Source: Lentisphaeria bacterium (GTDB lineage Bacteria; Verrucomicrobiota; Lentisphaeria; Victivallales; UBA1829). Taken from it: DNA of 46,887 nt. Below are positions 1-8,165 of this stretch, piece by piece. How positions within the stretch are numbered: position 1 is the stretch's first letter; each line of letters begins with the position of its first letter. The notes below the pieces were generated by a model that saw only the letters and a program-made list of their open reading frames with translations, was not told the DNA's origin and ran no database searches. The stretch is taken from NCBI GenBank assembly GCA_017456495.1, contig JAFTJI010000129.1, forward strand, positions 1 to 46,887. The letters are read 5' to 3'. The position numbers and the translations under genes were made by a program.

Positions 1-141
1 AATTTGGCTGAAAAAAGATTGTTGATGAGTTGGAAATGGTAGTTTGAGCGTGGCTACCCACAGGGTAACCACCGAAAACGCTCCATTTGCAGATCGCAAC
101 AAGAATTTTCTGCCATTTTTGAAGACTTTTGAAATTGCCTC
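1..141 (+). repeat. MITE-like repeat, copy A (left end cut by window)
   Basis: First of four copies of a short repeat in this window. Its right terminal inverted repeat, ending GACTTTTGAAATTGCCTC, is intact at about 124-141; the left terminal repeat lies outside the window. The central part carries a small hairpin, TACCC (55-59) against GGGTA (63-67). It has no coding capacity of its own. It sits upstream of a terminator hairpin and the glgP promoter. Confidence 0.85.
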
Positions 142-164
142 ATCTTTTATTGAAAAAGAAAAAG

Positions 165-204
165 TGCTTTATCTGCTGTCAAATACAGATAAAGCATTTT
201 TTTT
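165..204 (+). terminator. Rho-independent terminator upstream of glgP
   Basis: A perfect 11-bp stem, TGCTTTATCTG (165-175) with CAGATAAAGCA (186-196), has a 10-nt loop and is followed directly by eight T residues (197-204). It would end a plus-strand transcript entering from the left of the window and insulate glgP. Confidence 0.85.
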
Positions 205-235
205 GCGCTTCAACAGATTTCCTCATCGGATTTGT

Positions 236-263
236 TTGAAAAGCGGAAAATCTATGCTAAATT
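236..263 (+). promoter_or_regulatory. Putative sigma-70 promoter of glgP
   Basis: TTGAAA at 236-241, a 16-bp spacer and TAAATT at 258-263, preceded by TGC (an extended -10 feature). The predicted start of transcription lies about 30 bases before the glgP ATG at 302. Sequence match only. Confidence 0.45.
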
Positions 264-301
264 ACTCAACTGTAGAATAATATCGAAGGAGAAGAGAAAA
301 T

Positions 302-2794
302 ATGAACGAATTGAAAGAAACTCTGAAAAAGAATTTTCTGCACCATTTGACCCATACATTGGCGAAACGGGTGGAAAAAGCGACTGATTTTGACCGCTAT
401 CAGGCTCTTGCGCTGACCATCCGCGATCTCATGGTAGAACGCTGGCTGGAAACAAAAAATGTGTTCGATAAAGAATTGCCGAAACATGTGAACTACATCT
501 CTCTGGAATTTCTGATGGGACGCACCATCGGAAACGCTATGATCAATCTCGGCGTGCTGGATGTGGCAGATCAGGCAATGAAAGAACTGGGCTACGATAT
601 CAACCTGCTCCGGGATGAAGAAGCCGATGCCGGTCTTGGAAACGGCGGGCTGGGACGGCTCGCAGCATGCTTCCTGGATTCCATGGCAACCATGAACATT
701 CCCAACTACGGTTACGGGATCCGTTATGACTTCGGGATCTTCAAACAGCAGATCATCGACGACTGTCAGGTGGAAGAGCCGGACAACTGGCTTTCCAGAG
801 GGAACCCGTGGGAGATCCGCAGACCCGAAAAAGCACGGGTGATCCGGTTCGGCGGCCGCACCATTCCTTACACCAACGGAAAGAACGAAAACAAGGATCG
901 CAAGCAGCTTGTAGATGCACAGGAAGTTCTCGCCATGCCTTACGATACTCCCATCCCGGGCTATCGCAACAACATGGTGAACACCCTCCGTCTCTGGTCC
1001 GCTGAAGCAATATCCGGGTTCAACCTCTCCAAGTTCAACGCCGGAGATTACATCAATGCGAATCTGGAATCCTCTCTTTCCGAAAACATCACCCGCGTGC
1101 TTTATCCCAACGATAACAACCACGAAGGAAAAGAGCTGCGCCTGAAACAGCAGTATTTCCTCGTTTCTGCAACGCTGCAGGATATCATTGCAAGACTCAA
1201 GACCAACGGAAAAGATGTCCGGGATCTGCCGCAGTACAATGTGATCCAGCTGAACGATACCCACCCGGCTCTGGCGATCCCTGAACTTATGCGGATCCTC
1301 GTAGACGAAGAAGGGCTGCTTTGGGAGGAAGCTTGGGATATCACCACACGGACATTCAACTACACAAACCATACTCTCATGAGCGAAGCTCTGGAAACAT
1401 GGCCCGTCTCCATTCTGGAAAACCTGCTGCCCCGTCAGCTGGAAATCATCTACGAAATCAACTTCCGCTTCCTCCGCGGCGTTTCCACCCGCTATGTCGG
1501 CGACAACGACCGTCTTGCAAGAATGTCCATCATTGCGGAACATCCCTACAAGATGGCGCGCATGGCTTATATGTGCGTTGTTGCAAGCGGACATGTCAAC
1601 GGGGTTGCCGCACTGCACACAGAGCTGCTGAAGAACGGTCTGTTCCGTGACTTCAATGATTATTTCCCGGGCAAGTTTGTGAATGTGACCAACGGGATCA
1701 CACCCCGCCGCTGGCTGAAAAAGGCAAACCGTCCTCTGGCATCTCTGCTGGATAAAACCATCGGCAAGAGCTGGCCAAACCATCTGGATGAACTCAAATC
1801 CTTTGAACAGTTCGCAACAGACAAAGCTGTTCTTCAGGAAGTTGCTTCTGTCAAACGGCAGAACAAGGAAGTCCTTGCCGGAGTCATCAAAGACATCTGC
1901 GGCGTGACTGTTTCCCCCGATGCCATGTTTGACGTTCAGGTGAAGCGTCTGCACGAATACAAACGCCAGTTCCTGAACATTCTCCACGCCATTGCGCTTT
2001 ATCTTCAGATCAAAGATAATCCCAACGGAGAATTTGTCCCCCGGGTAATCCTCTTCGGCGCAAAGTCTGCTCCGGGTTACTACATGGCAAAACTCATCAT
2101 CCGTCTGATCAATGCTGTCGGTGAGGTGATCAACAGCGATCCTGCCATTGGCGACAAGCTGAAGGTTCTGTTCCTGCCCAACTACCGTGTTTCTCTGGCA
2201 GAAAAGATTATCCCTGCGGCTGACCTTTCCGAACAGATCTCTCTTGCCGGTACAGAAGCATCCGGAACAAGCAATATGAAGTTTGCCCTGAATGGTGCTT
2301 TGACCATCGGAACGCTCGATGGTGCAAACGTGGAAATCTGCGAACAGGTCGGAAGAGAAAATATCTTCATCTTCGGTCTGACTGTCCGGGAAGTTGCGGA
2401 ACTCCGTGCAAACGGCTACAACCCTGCTGACTTCATCAACCGGAGCATCTATCTGCAGCGAGCACTGGAACTGATCCGGAACGACTTCTTCTCACCGGCG
2501 CACCGGGGCGTTTTCCAGCCGCTTCTCAACAGTCTCGGCTGCGACTACTACATGGTGGCGGCAGATTTCGATTCCTACATGCAGACTCAGGCAGAAGTTG
2601 CAAAGCTCTTCACCCAGCCCGAACTGTGGCATGAAAAGTGCATCCGCAACATCGCCAATATGGGAACCTTCTCCAGCGACCGTTCCATTCAGGATTACTG
2701 CGACAAGATCTGGAACGTCTCTCCCTGCCCTGTAGATGTTCCGGCAAACCTTCCCGGATTCACTTACATTCCCGGAAAGGTCAGTGTCATATGA
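302..2794 (+). CDS. glgP: Glycogen/alpha-glucan phosphorylase
   Basis: Pyridoxal-phosphate enzyme that releases glucose-1-phosphate from glycogen or other alpha-1,4-glucans using inorganic phosphate; cytoplasmic. The 830-residue length is normal for GT35 phosphorylases. The PLP-lysine signature is intact: Lys660 lies in EASGTSNMKFALNGALTIG, followed by LDGANVEI. N-terminal family blocks such as NYISLEFLMGR and DAGLGNGGLGRLAACFLDS are present. The start is supported by an upstream GGAG. Its stop overlaps the ATG of the next gene (ATGA), so the two are probably translationally coupled. No other glycogen genes are adjacent. Confidence 0.97.
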   Translation: MNELKETLKKNFLHHLTHTLAKRVEKATDFDRYQALALTIRDLMVERWLETKNVFDKELPKHVNYISLEFLMGRTIGNAMINLGVLDVADQAMKELGYDINLLRDEEADAGLGNGGLGRLAACFLDSMATMNIPNYGYGIRYDFGIFKQQIIDDCQVEEPDNWLSRGNPWEIRRPEKARVIRFGGRTIPYTNGKNENKDRKQLVDAQEVLAMPYDTPIPGYRNNMVNTLRLWSAEAISGFNLSKFNAGDYINANLESSLSENITRVLYPNDNNHEGKELRLKQQYFLVSATLQDIIARLKTNGKDVRDLPQYNVIQLNDTHPALAIPELMRILVDEEGLLWEEAWDITTRTFNYTNHTLMSEALETWPVSILENLLPRQLEIIYEINFRFLRGVSTRYVGDNDRLARMSIIAEHPYKMARMAYMCVVASGHVNGVAALHTELLKNGLFRDFNDYFPGKFVNVTNGITPRRWLKKANRPLASLLDKTIGKSWPNHLDELKSFEQFATDKAVLQEVASVKRQNKEVLAGVIKDICGVTVSPDAMFDVQVKRLHEYKRQFLNILHAIALYLQIKDNPNGEFVPRVILFGAKSAPGYYMAKLIIRLINAVGEVINSDPAIGDKLKVLFLPNYRVSLAEKIIPAADLSEQISLAGTEASGTSNMKFALNGALTIGTLDGANVEICEQVGRENIFIFGLTVREVAELRANGYNPADFINRSIYLQRALELIRNDFFSPAHRGVFQPLLNSLGCDYYMVAADFDSYMQTQAEVAKLFTQPELWHEKCIRNIANMGTFSSDRSIQDYCDKIWNVSPCPVDVPANLPGFTYIPGKVSVI

Positions 2795-3222
2795 AAAAAC
2801 GGCTTGTGATCTATCTCAGCGGTCCCATCATGGATGAGTCCGCCGGTGTGGCAAGAGAGTGGAGAGAGGCTGCAAAACAGCTTCTCTCCCCGAAATTCCG
2901 TCTGCTGAATCCCATGCGCCGGAAGTTCGTTGACCGTCAGGTCGACAGTGCAAATGAGATCGTAGAGTTCGACTTGCAGGATGTCCGGGAAGCGGATATC
3001 ATCCTTGTGAACTACAACAAAGCCTCCATCGGAACTGCCATGGAAGTTTTCTATGCGGCACACGATCTGGGAAAATTTGTGGTAAGTTTCTCACCGTTCA
3101 GCTTCGAGAACTGCAGTCCATGGATGGTAAAACATTCTACAAAGATCCTCGGCTCACTGGAAGAAGCCTGCGCGTATATTCAGGAACATTTCGGGACCAT
3201 CCCCGATCCGGACGAGGAATAA
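2791..3222 (+). CDS. Nucleoside 2-deoxyribosyltransferase-like protein
   Basis: A 143-residue protein with a compact Rossmann-like fold. It opens with IYLSGPI, the usual first strand and glycine loop of the nucleoside 2-deoxyribosyltransferase family, has DLQDVREADIILVNY in the middle, and has SIGTAMEVFYAAHDLGKFVV, which matches the family's G-T-x-E active-site region (the Glu is the nucleophile in characterised members). The start at 2791 overlaps the glgP stop by four bases; a longer upstream reading would run inside glgP and is not needed. Members cleave or exchange N-glycosidic bonds of nucleosides or act on nucleotides. The substrate here, and the reason for coupling to glgP, are unknown. 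Confidence 0.8.
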   Translation: MKKRLVIYLSGPIMDESAGVAREWREAAKQLLSPKFRLLNPMRRKFVDRQVDSANEIVEFDLQDVREADIILVNYNKASIGTAMEVFYAAHDLGKFVVSFSPFSFENCSPWMVKHSTKILGSLEEACAYIQEHFGTIPDPDEE

Positions 3223-3242
3223 CGCACGTTCTGAAAAAAATT

Positions 3243-3280
3243 AAGGCGGAACCCCTTTGAACAGGAGTTCCGCCTTTTTT
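3243..3280. terminator. Bidirectional terminator between convergent genes
   Basis: Ten-bp stem AAGGCGGAAC / GTTCCGCCTT followed by a T run on the plus strand. A run of A residues before the stem gives a U tract on the minus strand. It serves both the glgP unit and the minus-strand FGE-like gene that ends at 3305. Confidence 0.85.
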
Positions 3281-3304
3281 CTGTGATCCGGCTGGATTTC
3301 CGGC

Positions 3305-4258
3305 TTACTCTTTTACAAGAACCACCCGGAAACCGATTGTCATATTTACACTTGCCGGATTTGTAGACAGGCGGGAAGCTGCCTGGCACTGAATTGCACC
3401 GGTTCCCCAGGAGCCGCCGCGGATCTCACGTGCCAGAATCTTTTTTCCTTTTCTGTTGGCACTGGAGGAATCTGCACACCATTCCCAGACGTTTCCGTGC
3501 ATATCATAAATTCCCCACGGATTAGGATCATAAGAACCGACAGGAGAGGTCTTCTTCAAATAAGCACCTTTTCTGGAAGTTCCATAAGGCTTGGTGCCAT
3601 TGCAGTTTGCACGGGAACCATCCAGAGTTTTCCCCCAGAAGAACGGAGTTTTTGTTCCAGCCCGGCAAGCATATTCCCACTGACCGGAAGAGGGAAGAGC
3701 AAATTTCCAGCCAGCCGGAGCATATCCGCCGGCATTCAGTTTTTCACAGAACATAACAGCATTATCCCAGGTGACTCTTTCGACAGGAAGATTTGCCGCC
3801 TTGAAGCGGGAGGGATTCTGACCGGTAACTGCCTGATATTGACTCTGAGTGACTTCAAAGATTCCGATATAAAAATCATTCGCGATATTAATGGTCCACT
3901 GTCTTCCAGTCTTGAATCTGCCCTTGCTGATTCTGACAAGTTTCAATTCGACATTGTTGGGAAGAGTCACTGTGTGCTCAGCAGAGAGTTCAGGAGCGGA
4001 AGTATCAACATCTGTTACGGTATTGTCTCCCGGAGCATCAGGGATCTGGACAGGCGCATCCGGCACAGGTGCAGGAGGAACAACAGTCTTCTGAACCGGC
4101 GGTTTTACAGGAGGCTTGGGCGGCTCATTCTTTCCCTTGCAGGAAACGAATATAATACAGAACAGCACCACTAATACTGCAACAATAATCACCTTTGTGT
4201 GAGTGGGATGGGTCTTGATCCAATCTGCGACCGCTTGTTTGTAATCATCTGTCTTCAT
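3305..4258 (-). CDS. Membrane-anchored formylglycine-generating-enzyme-like (SUMF1) protein
   Basis: 317 residues. A cytoplasmic N-terminus of about 20 residues precedes one hydrophobic helix (about 21-40). A proline/valine-rich linker follows (about 44-80), then a SUMF1/FGE domain to the C-terminus, probably outside the cytoplasm. The domain is recognisable from FYIGIFEVTQSQYQAVTGQNPS, FALPSSGQWEYACRAG, GIYDMHGNVWEWCAD, IRGGSWG and IGFRVV. True formylglycine-generating enzymes need a pair of cysteines late in the domain. Here QCQAASRL has only one of them, so the protein is probably a non-catalytic member or has another role such as binding. No sulfatase gene is nearby. A minus-strand promoter precedes it. 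Confidence 0.85.
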   Translation of the reverse strand: MKTDDYKQAVADWIKTHPTHTKVIIVAVLVVLFCIIFVSCKGKNEPPKPPVKPPVQKTVVPPAPVPDAPVQIPDAPGDNTVTDVDTSAPELSAEHTVTLPNNVELKLVRISKGRFKTGRQWTINIANDFYIGIFEVTQSQYQAVTGQNPSRFKAANLPVERVTWDNAVMFCEKLNAGGYAPAGWKFALPSSGQWEYACRAGTKTPFFWGKTLDGSRANCNGTKPYGTSRKGAYLKKTSPVGSYDPNPWGIYDMHGNVWEWCADSSSANRKGKKILAREIRGGSWGTGAIQCQAASRLSTNPASVNMTIGFRVVLVKE

Positions 4259-4307
4259 TTCTTTCTTTTTCCTCCGGATATTTTATGGTTATAAATTGAT
4301 CTGTGGT

Positions 4308-4335
4308 AATATAGATTGGAAAATCAAGAAATCAA
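4308..4335 (-). promoter_or_regulatory. Putative promoter of the FGE-like gene
   Basis: On the minus strand, TTGATT (4335-4330), a 16-bp spacer and TATATT (4313-4308) lie about 50 bases upstream of the ATG at 4258. Match to sigma-70 hexamers only. Confidence 0.45.
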
Positions 4336-4370
4336 GAGGAATTTTCAAATAAAAAACTTTTTTTCAGGGA

Positions 4371-4398
4371 TTGAAAAAAAAATCTCCGGTGCTATCTT
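4371..4398 (+). promoter_or_regulatory. Putative promoter of the metallophosphoesterase/MFS unit
   Basis: TTGAAA at 4371-4376, a 16-bp spacer and TATCTT at 4393-4398, about 40 bases before the ATG at 4440. It is divergent from the FGE-like promoter in the same 181-bp intergenic region. Confidence 0.45.
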
Positions 4399-4439
4399 AT
4401 TTAAGCAATATAATTCCACGATAAAAAAGGAACTGAAAA

Positions 4440-6293
4440 ATGGCAAAACAAGAACTTCCGCTGAAGAAATGCAATGTCTCTTATTCCAATAATAAAATCA
4501 CAAAAGCTCTTGCGGTCCCCCTGCTGGATGTAAAATATAAATTCGGAACAAAGATGACCGATCCCGTGTGGGAAAAAGCTGCATGGGCAAAGGATTTTGA
4601 GACCTATAAAAAACCGCATCTCGATAAAAAATCCGATATGGCACTCTTCCGGACGGACAAACATCTTGTTCTCGGTTTCTTTTTCTATGAAGATCCGGAA
4701 AATCTGGTTCATCCTGCTGATAAAAGCTGCAGTATCTGGTCCGGAGATATGGCAGAGATCCATTTCGGGGATATGGAACCGGATCCGTGGCTCTTCCAGA
4801 CGGGTGTCGGAATCTCCGGGATCCGTTTTGACAGCACCGGTAATTATGACAAGTGGCAGGCAAAAACCTTTGAAAATGAAAAAGGATGGGGTGCTGAAGT
4901 CCGCTTCGATCTCTCTCTGCTCCGGCTGACAGAAGGCAGTTTCCGTTTCAATCTCTGCCGTCAGGCATCCAAACGCGGCGAACTTTCCAGCTGGAGCCCG
5001 CTGCAGCTCCGGTTCCATGAAGTGGAAAATTACGGAGAACTCCTTTTTACCGATTACAAGACCGCTCTCCAGATGAAAAGCGGAAAAGTCATTGCCGGAA
5101 AAGTCACCCGGAAAGATTATGAACTTGCACGCAGTAAAGATATGATCCCGGCTCAGAAAGTCCTTCACGGACCTTATCTTTCCGCACCCGATACAAATTC
5201 TGTTCAGATCTCATGGGAAACAGCCGGACTTGTCCCCTCCTATCTGGAATATAAAGTCAAAGGTTCCAAAGCAGCACCGAAGCAGGCGTTCAGCGGAAAA
5301 AATCACGGGATCCTTGCTCACAGCACCTCTCACGCCGTGAATCTTACCGGTCTCGAACCCGGCAAAGAATATGAATACGAGATCTTCACGCTCCGTCCGG
5401 TACTGATGACACCCGACAGTTCCGGTATCAAACACACCTTCTCCGTTCCCAAAAAAGGACAGAAAGATTTCTCCTTCTATTGCATTACGGACATTCATTC
5501 TGATGTGGGTTATGTCCGCCGCGCCCTCGCGCTCCCCGAAGCGGCAAAAGCTGATTTTATCGCCCTTCTCGGGGATAACCTCAGCCATGCAGCAGGAAGC
5601 GAAGCACTCTATCGCGGCATCATTGATCCCATTGTAGAAGCAACGACCATCGACGGAAAAGACAAGCCCATGGTGTTCGTCCGCGGAAACCATGAACAGC
5701 TGGGCGTATATGCCGGAGAATATTTCAAAGTCATGCGGCATCCCTCTGGAAAAACTTATTATTCCTTTACTTACGGTTCCGTGTTCTTCCTTGTCCTTGA
5801 CAGCGGCAGTGACAGCAACCGTGACGATGAAGGGATCATGTTCAGCAACCGGGCTGCACGGGAGGTCCAGAAGCAGTATATTGCTGAAATCGTGGAAAGT
5901 GAAGCCTATCAGAAAGCAGCGTACCGCGTGGTTCTCATGCACATCCCGCCGCTGCAGAAGAACGGCGATCTGATCTACGGTCTGGTCTATGGTCTCACCG
6001 AACCGCTCAGAAACGCGAAAATCAAGCCGGATATTATGCTTTGCGGTCACATGCACACCTATGAGAAGGTCAATGCCGGGGAAGATCATTACGCCCCGGA
6101 AACCCGTTCCTGCCATGCAGAAAAGTTCCCGGAAACATTTGTCAGCCCCTACCCGGTGATCGCCCATGTCAATACCGCAGGCTTGTTCTGTGAAGTCTCC
6201 TCCAAAGAGATGACTCTTTCTGTCCTGGAAACGCTGGACGGCAAACCAGTCTCTTTGCTTGACAAAATCAAACTGAAAAAGCAGAAAGTTTAA
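4440..6293 (+). CDS. Three-domain metallophosphoesterase with N-terminal CBM9-like domain
   Basis: 617 residues. About 30-215 resembles the CBM9-like sugar-binding beta-sandwich found in many carbohydrate-active proteins. About 240-325 resembles the fibronectin-like domain of purple acid phosphatases (GPYLSAPDTNSVQISWETAG; LEPGKEYEYEIFTL). About 340-600 is a calcineurin-like phosphoesterase with its metal motifs in order: DIHSD, GDN, GNHE, a histidine in VVLMHIPP, and GHMHTYEK. No signal peptide is visible, which is odd for this architecture and suggests a cytoplasmic location or an unusual export route. An AAGGAA site supports the start. Twelve bases separate it from the MFS gene, so uptake of a phosphorylated or sugar compound may be linked to its hydrolysis. 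Substrate unknown. Confidence 0.85.
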   Translation: MAKQELPLKKCNVSYSNNKITKALAVPLLDVKYKFGTKMTDPVWEKAAWAKDFETYKKPHLDKKSDMALFRTDKHLVLGFFFYEDPENLVHPADKSCSIWSGDMAEIHFGDMEPDPWLFQTGVGISGIRFDSTGNYDKWQAKTFENEKGWGAEVRFDLSLLRLTEGSFRFNLCRQASKRGELSSWSPLQLRFHEVENYGELLFTDYKTALQMKSGKVIAGKVTRKDYELARSKDMIPAQKVLHGPYLSAPDTNSVQISWETAGLVPSYLEYKVKGSKAAPKQAFSGKNHGILAHSTSHAVNLTGLEPGKEYEYEIFTLRPVLMTPDSSGIKHTFSVPKKGQKDFSFYCITDIHSDVGYVRRALALPEAAKADFIALLGDNLSHAAGSEALYRGIIDPIVEATTIDGKDKPMVFVRGNHEQLGVYAGEYFKVMRHPSGKTYYSFTYGSVFFLVLDSGSDSNRDDEGIMFSNRAAREVQKQYIAEIVESEAYQKAAYRVVLMHIPPLQKNGDLIYGLVYGLTEPLRNAKIKPDIMLCGHMHTYEKVNAGEDHYAPETRSCHAEKFPETFVSPYPVIAHVNTAGLFCEVSSKEMTLSVLETLDGKPVSLLDKIKLKKQKV

Positions 6294-6305
6294 GGACGGT
6301 ATTCC

Positions 6306-7598
6306 ATGGGTTACGCAGAAACGCTGACTCCGCAGCAGCGGAAAAAATATGAGAATAATGCTATTTATTCCACCTGGTTCGGCTGTATTTCGGAACAGAT
6401 GATCGACAGTAATGCGCTGCTTGTGCTTTACATTGTGATGCTGGGCGGAAATGATTCCATTTCCATGTTCTCCACCTCACTTTCCAGTATTGCCAGCGTG
6501 TGTCTTTTGATCCCCTGCGCAGGGCTGGCTGTCAAATTCGGATTGAGGATCACGTATTCCGTTGCATGTATTGTCGGATGTCTCTCGTTCCTGTGCATTG
6601 CAGCCGCACCTTATGCCGGACACTTTGCACAGAATATTGTGATCGTATCGACGTTCATATATTCTCTGACCCGTCCAGTTTACAGTTCCACATGGTATCC
6701 GCTGCTGGATAATTTTCTGCTGCCGGAAGGACGCGGCAAGTTCTTCGGACGGATGCGTTTTTCCTATATGATCCTGAATACGATTCTGATTTACGCGCTC
6801 GGGAAAATCATGGGAACGAAACCGCCTATCATGCTTCTGCAGGGAATCTTTGTATTCGGCGGATTAACCCTGCTTGGCAGAAAATTTGAAATGGACCGTC
6901 TGCCTCTGAATCCGAATGCGAAACGGGAACCGGTCAATATCCCCCTTGCCCTCGGGATCTGTATTAAAAACAACTCGCTCGTGGGCTTTTCCATCTACTC
7001 CTGCCTGGTGAATATTGCATTCTATGCTGCTCTTCCTCTGGCAGTCGTTTATATGAAAACATGTCTGGATTATAAAGCAGAAAGTCTGATGACCTTTTCG
7101 TCTGTTGCCTTGCTGGGATCTATTCTTGGATACGCGGCGGTTGGAAAAGCTCTGCCGAAATTCAAAACGAAACGCTGTCTGGTCGGAACGCACCTCTGCG
7201 GACTGCTGGTCTGTCTTCTTCTGCTTTCCGCAATCCCGGAGAATCCGCTTCTTGTGCCGATCCTTTACGCAGCATTCCTCCTGAACGGATTTGCTTCAGC
7301 GTTCATGCTCTGCATCAACTCAACAGAAATGCTTGCGCTGGCAAGACCCGGCAACAAAGTCATGGCAATGGCTTTTGTGTCGACTGTTACAAATCTGGGA
7401 ACAGCCGTAGGGCGGCTTGGAACGACGCTGATCCTTGCAACAGGAGCGTTGGCGGCAACTTGGAACATCGGAACGCTTTCCATGACAAAGTTCCAGTTCC
7501 TCTTCGGGTTCTACACCTTCACAATGCTCTTTTTCCTGATCCTTCTTCCGCTTGCGCCATCAATTATTCCGAAGCACCACGACTATTACCATCCGTAA
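6306..7598 (+). CDS. Major facilitator superfamily transporter
   Basis: 430 residues with about 12 hydrophobic segments over the whole length and no soluble domain. The pattern fits an MFS permease: cytoplasmic N-terminus, and a loop near 195-212 between the two six-helix halves. The start is supported by AAGGA shortly before the ATG. It is the second gene of a unit with the metallophosphoesterase and is followed after only three bases by the convergent end of a minus-strand gene. Substrate cannot be told from the sequence; the partner enzyme hints at a sugar or phosphate-containing compound. Confidence 0.85.
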   Translation: MGYAETLTPQQRKKYENNAIYSTWFGCISEQMIDSNALLVLYIVMLGGNDSISMFSTSLSSIASVCLLIPCAGLAVKFGLRITYSVACIVGCLSFLCIAAAPYAGHFAQNIVIVSTFIYSLTRPVYSSTWYPLLDNFLLPEGRGKFFGRMRFSYMILNTILIYALGKIMGTKPPIMLLQGIFVFGGLTLLGRKFEMDRLPLNPNAKREPVNIPLALGICIKNNSLVGFSIYSCLVNIAFYAALPLAVVYMKTCLDYKAESLMTFSSVALLGSILGYAAVGKALPKFKTKRCLVGTHLCGLLVCLLLLSAIPENPLLVPILYAAFLLNGFASAFMLCINSTEMLALARPGNKVMAMAFVSTVTNLGTAVGRLGTTLILATGALAATWNIGTLSMTKFQFLFGFYTFTMLFFLILLPLAPSIIPKHHDYYHP

Positions 7599-7601
7599 GA
7601 T

Positions 7602-8165
7602 TTACTGTTGGAACAATTTCAGGATCGCATCGGCAAACAGCTCTGCATCTTCCCGGGAGCAGGACATCCGCAGTTTTATGATTTTTCCTTTGCAGGAGAA
7701 CATTCTCATCGTGGAGATCTGGTCAGAACCGGTACTCCACGATATTTGGAATGCAGCAGTGTAGACTGTACTGCCGAGTCTTTTATCAAAGACTTTCGTC
7801 TCACCCGGCATCGTTACTTTTTTGATTGAGGCACTCCGTGACGGCAAGCCGAGGATAGCCTCTTTCACAGTGTTGTAATGTTTCTCCAGCTCCGCAGCAG
7901 AAACTGTTGTTTCCTTTATGGGCAGAGAATAGATAAAGATATCGGCACAGAATCCGTCCGCATCGGAATAACGGATCTTTGTTCCGATCATGGGATTGTA
8001 ACTGCGGGAAACTTCATTTTTCCGGAATTTGCCGACTGTTGCCGGAAATGCAATATTGATTTCCGGCGCAACATAGGCTTCGGAAACGGATCTGTGTTCC
8101 ACTGTTGACGCGGCAAACCCGGTTCCGAGACCCAAAATCAGGAAAAATGAAAGGAGTCTCTTCAT
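7602..8165 (-). CDS. Exported protein of unknown function
   Basis: 187 residues. A clear signal peptide (MKRLLSFFLILGLGTGFAAS) has a likely cleavage site after about residue 19. The mature part is a small alpha/beta protein with no motif I recognise; it includes a YNPMIGTKIRYSD segment and a paired MRMFSCKGKIIKLRMSC region. The ATG overlaps the argH stop codon (ATGA), so it is the second gene of the argH unit and is probably coupled in translation. A role in arginine synthesis is not implied, because the product is exported. Confidence 0.8.
   Translation of the reverse strand: MKRLLSFFLILGLGTGFAASTVEHRSVSEAYVAPEINIAFPATVGKFRKNEVSRSYNPMIGTKIRYSDADGFCADIFIYSLPIKETTVSAAELEKHYNTVKEAILGLPSRSASIKKVTMPGETKVFDKRLGSTVYTAAFQISWSTGSDQISTMRMFSCKGKIIKLRMSCSREDAELFADAILKLFQQ

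Noticed and set aside
266-1987. 573-codon open frame on the minus strand opposite glgP
   Set aside because: It lies wholly antisense to a clear glycogen phosphorylase, has a cysteine-rich composition typical of a codon-bias shadow, and has no ribosome-binding site or recognisable domain.
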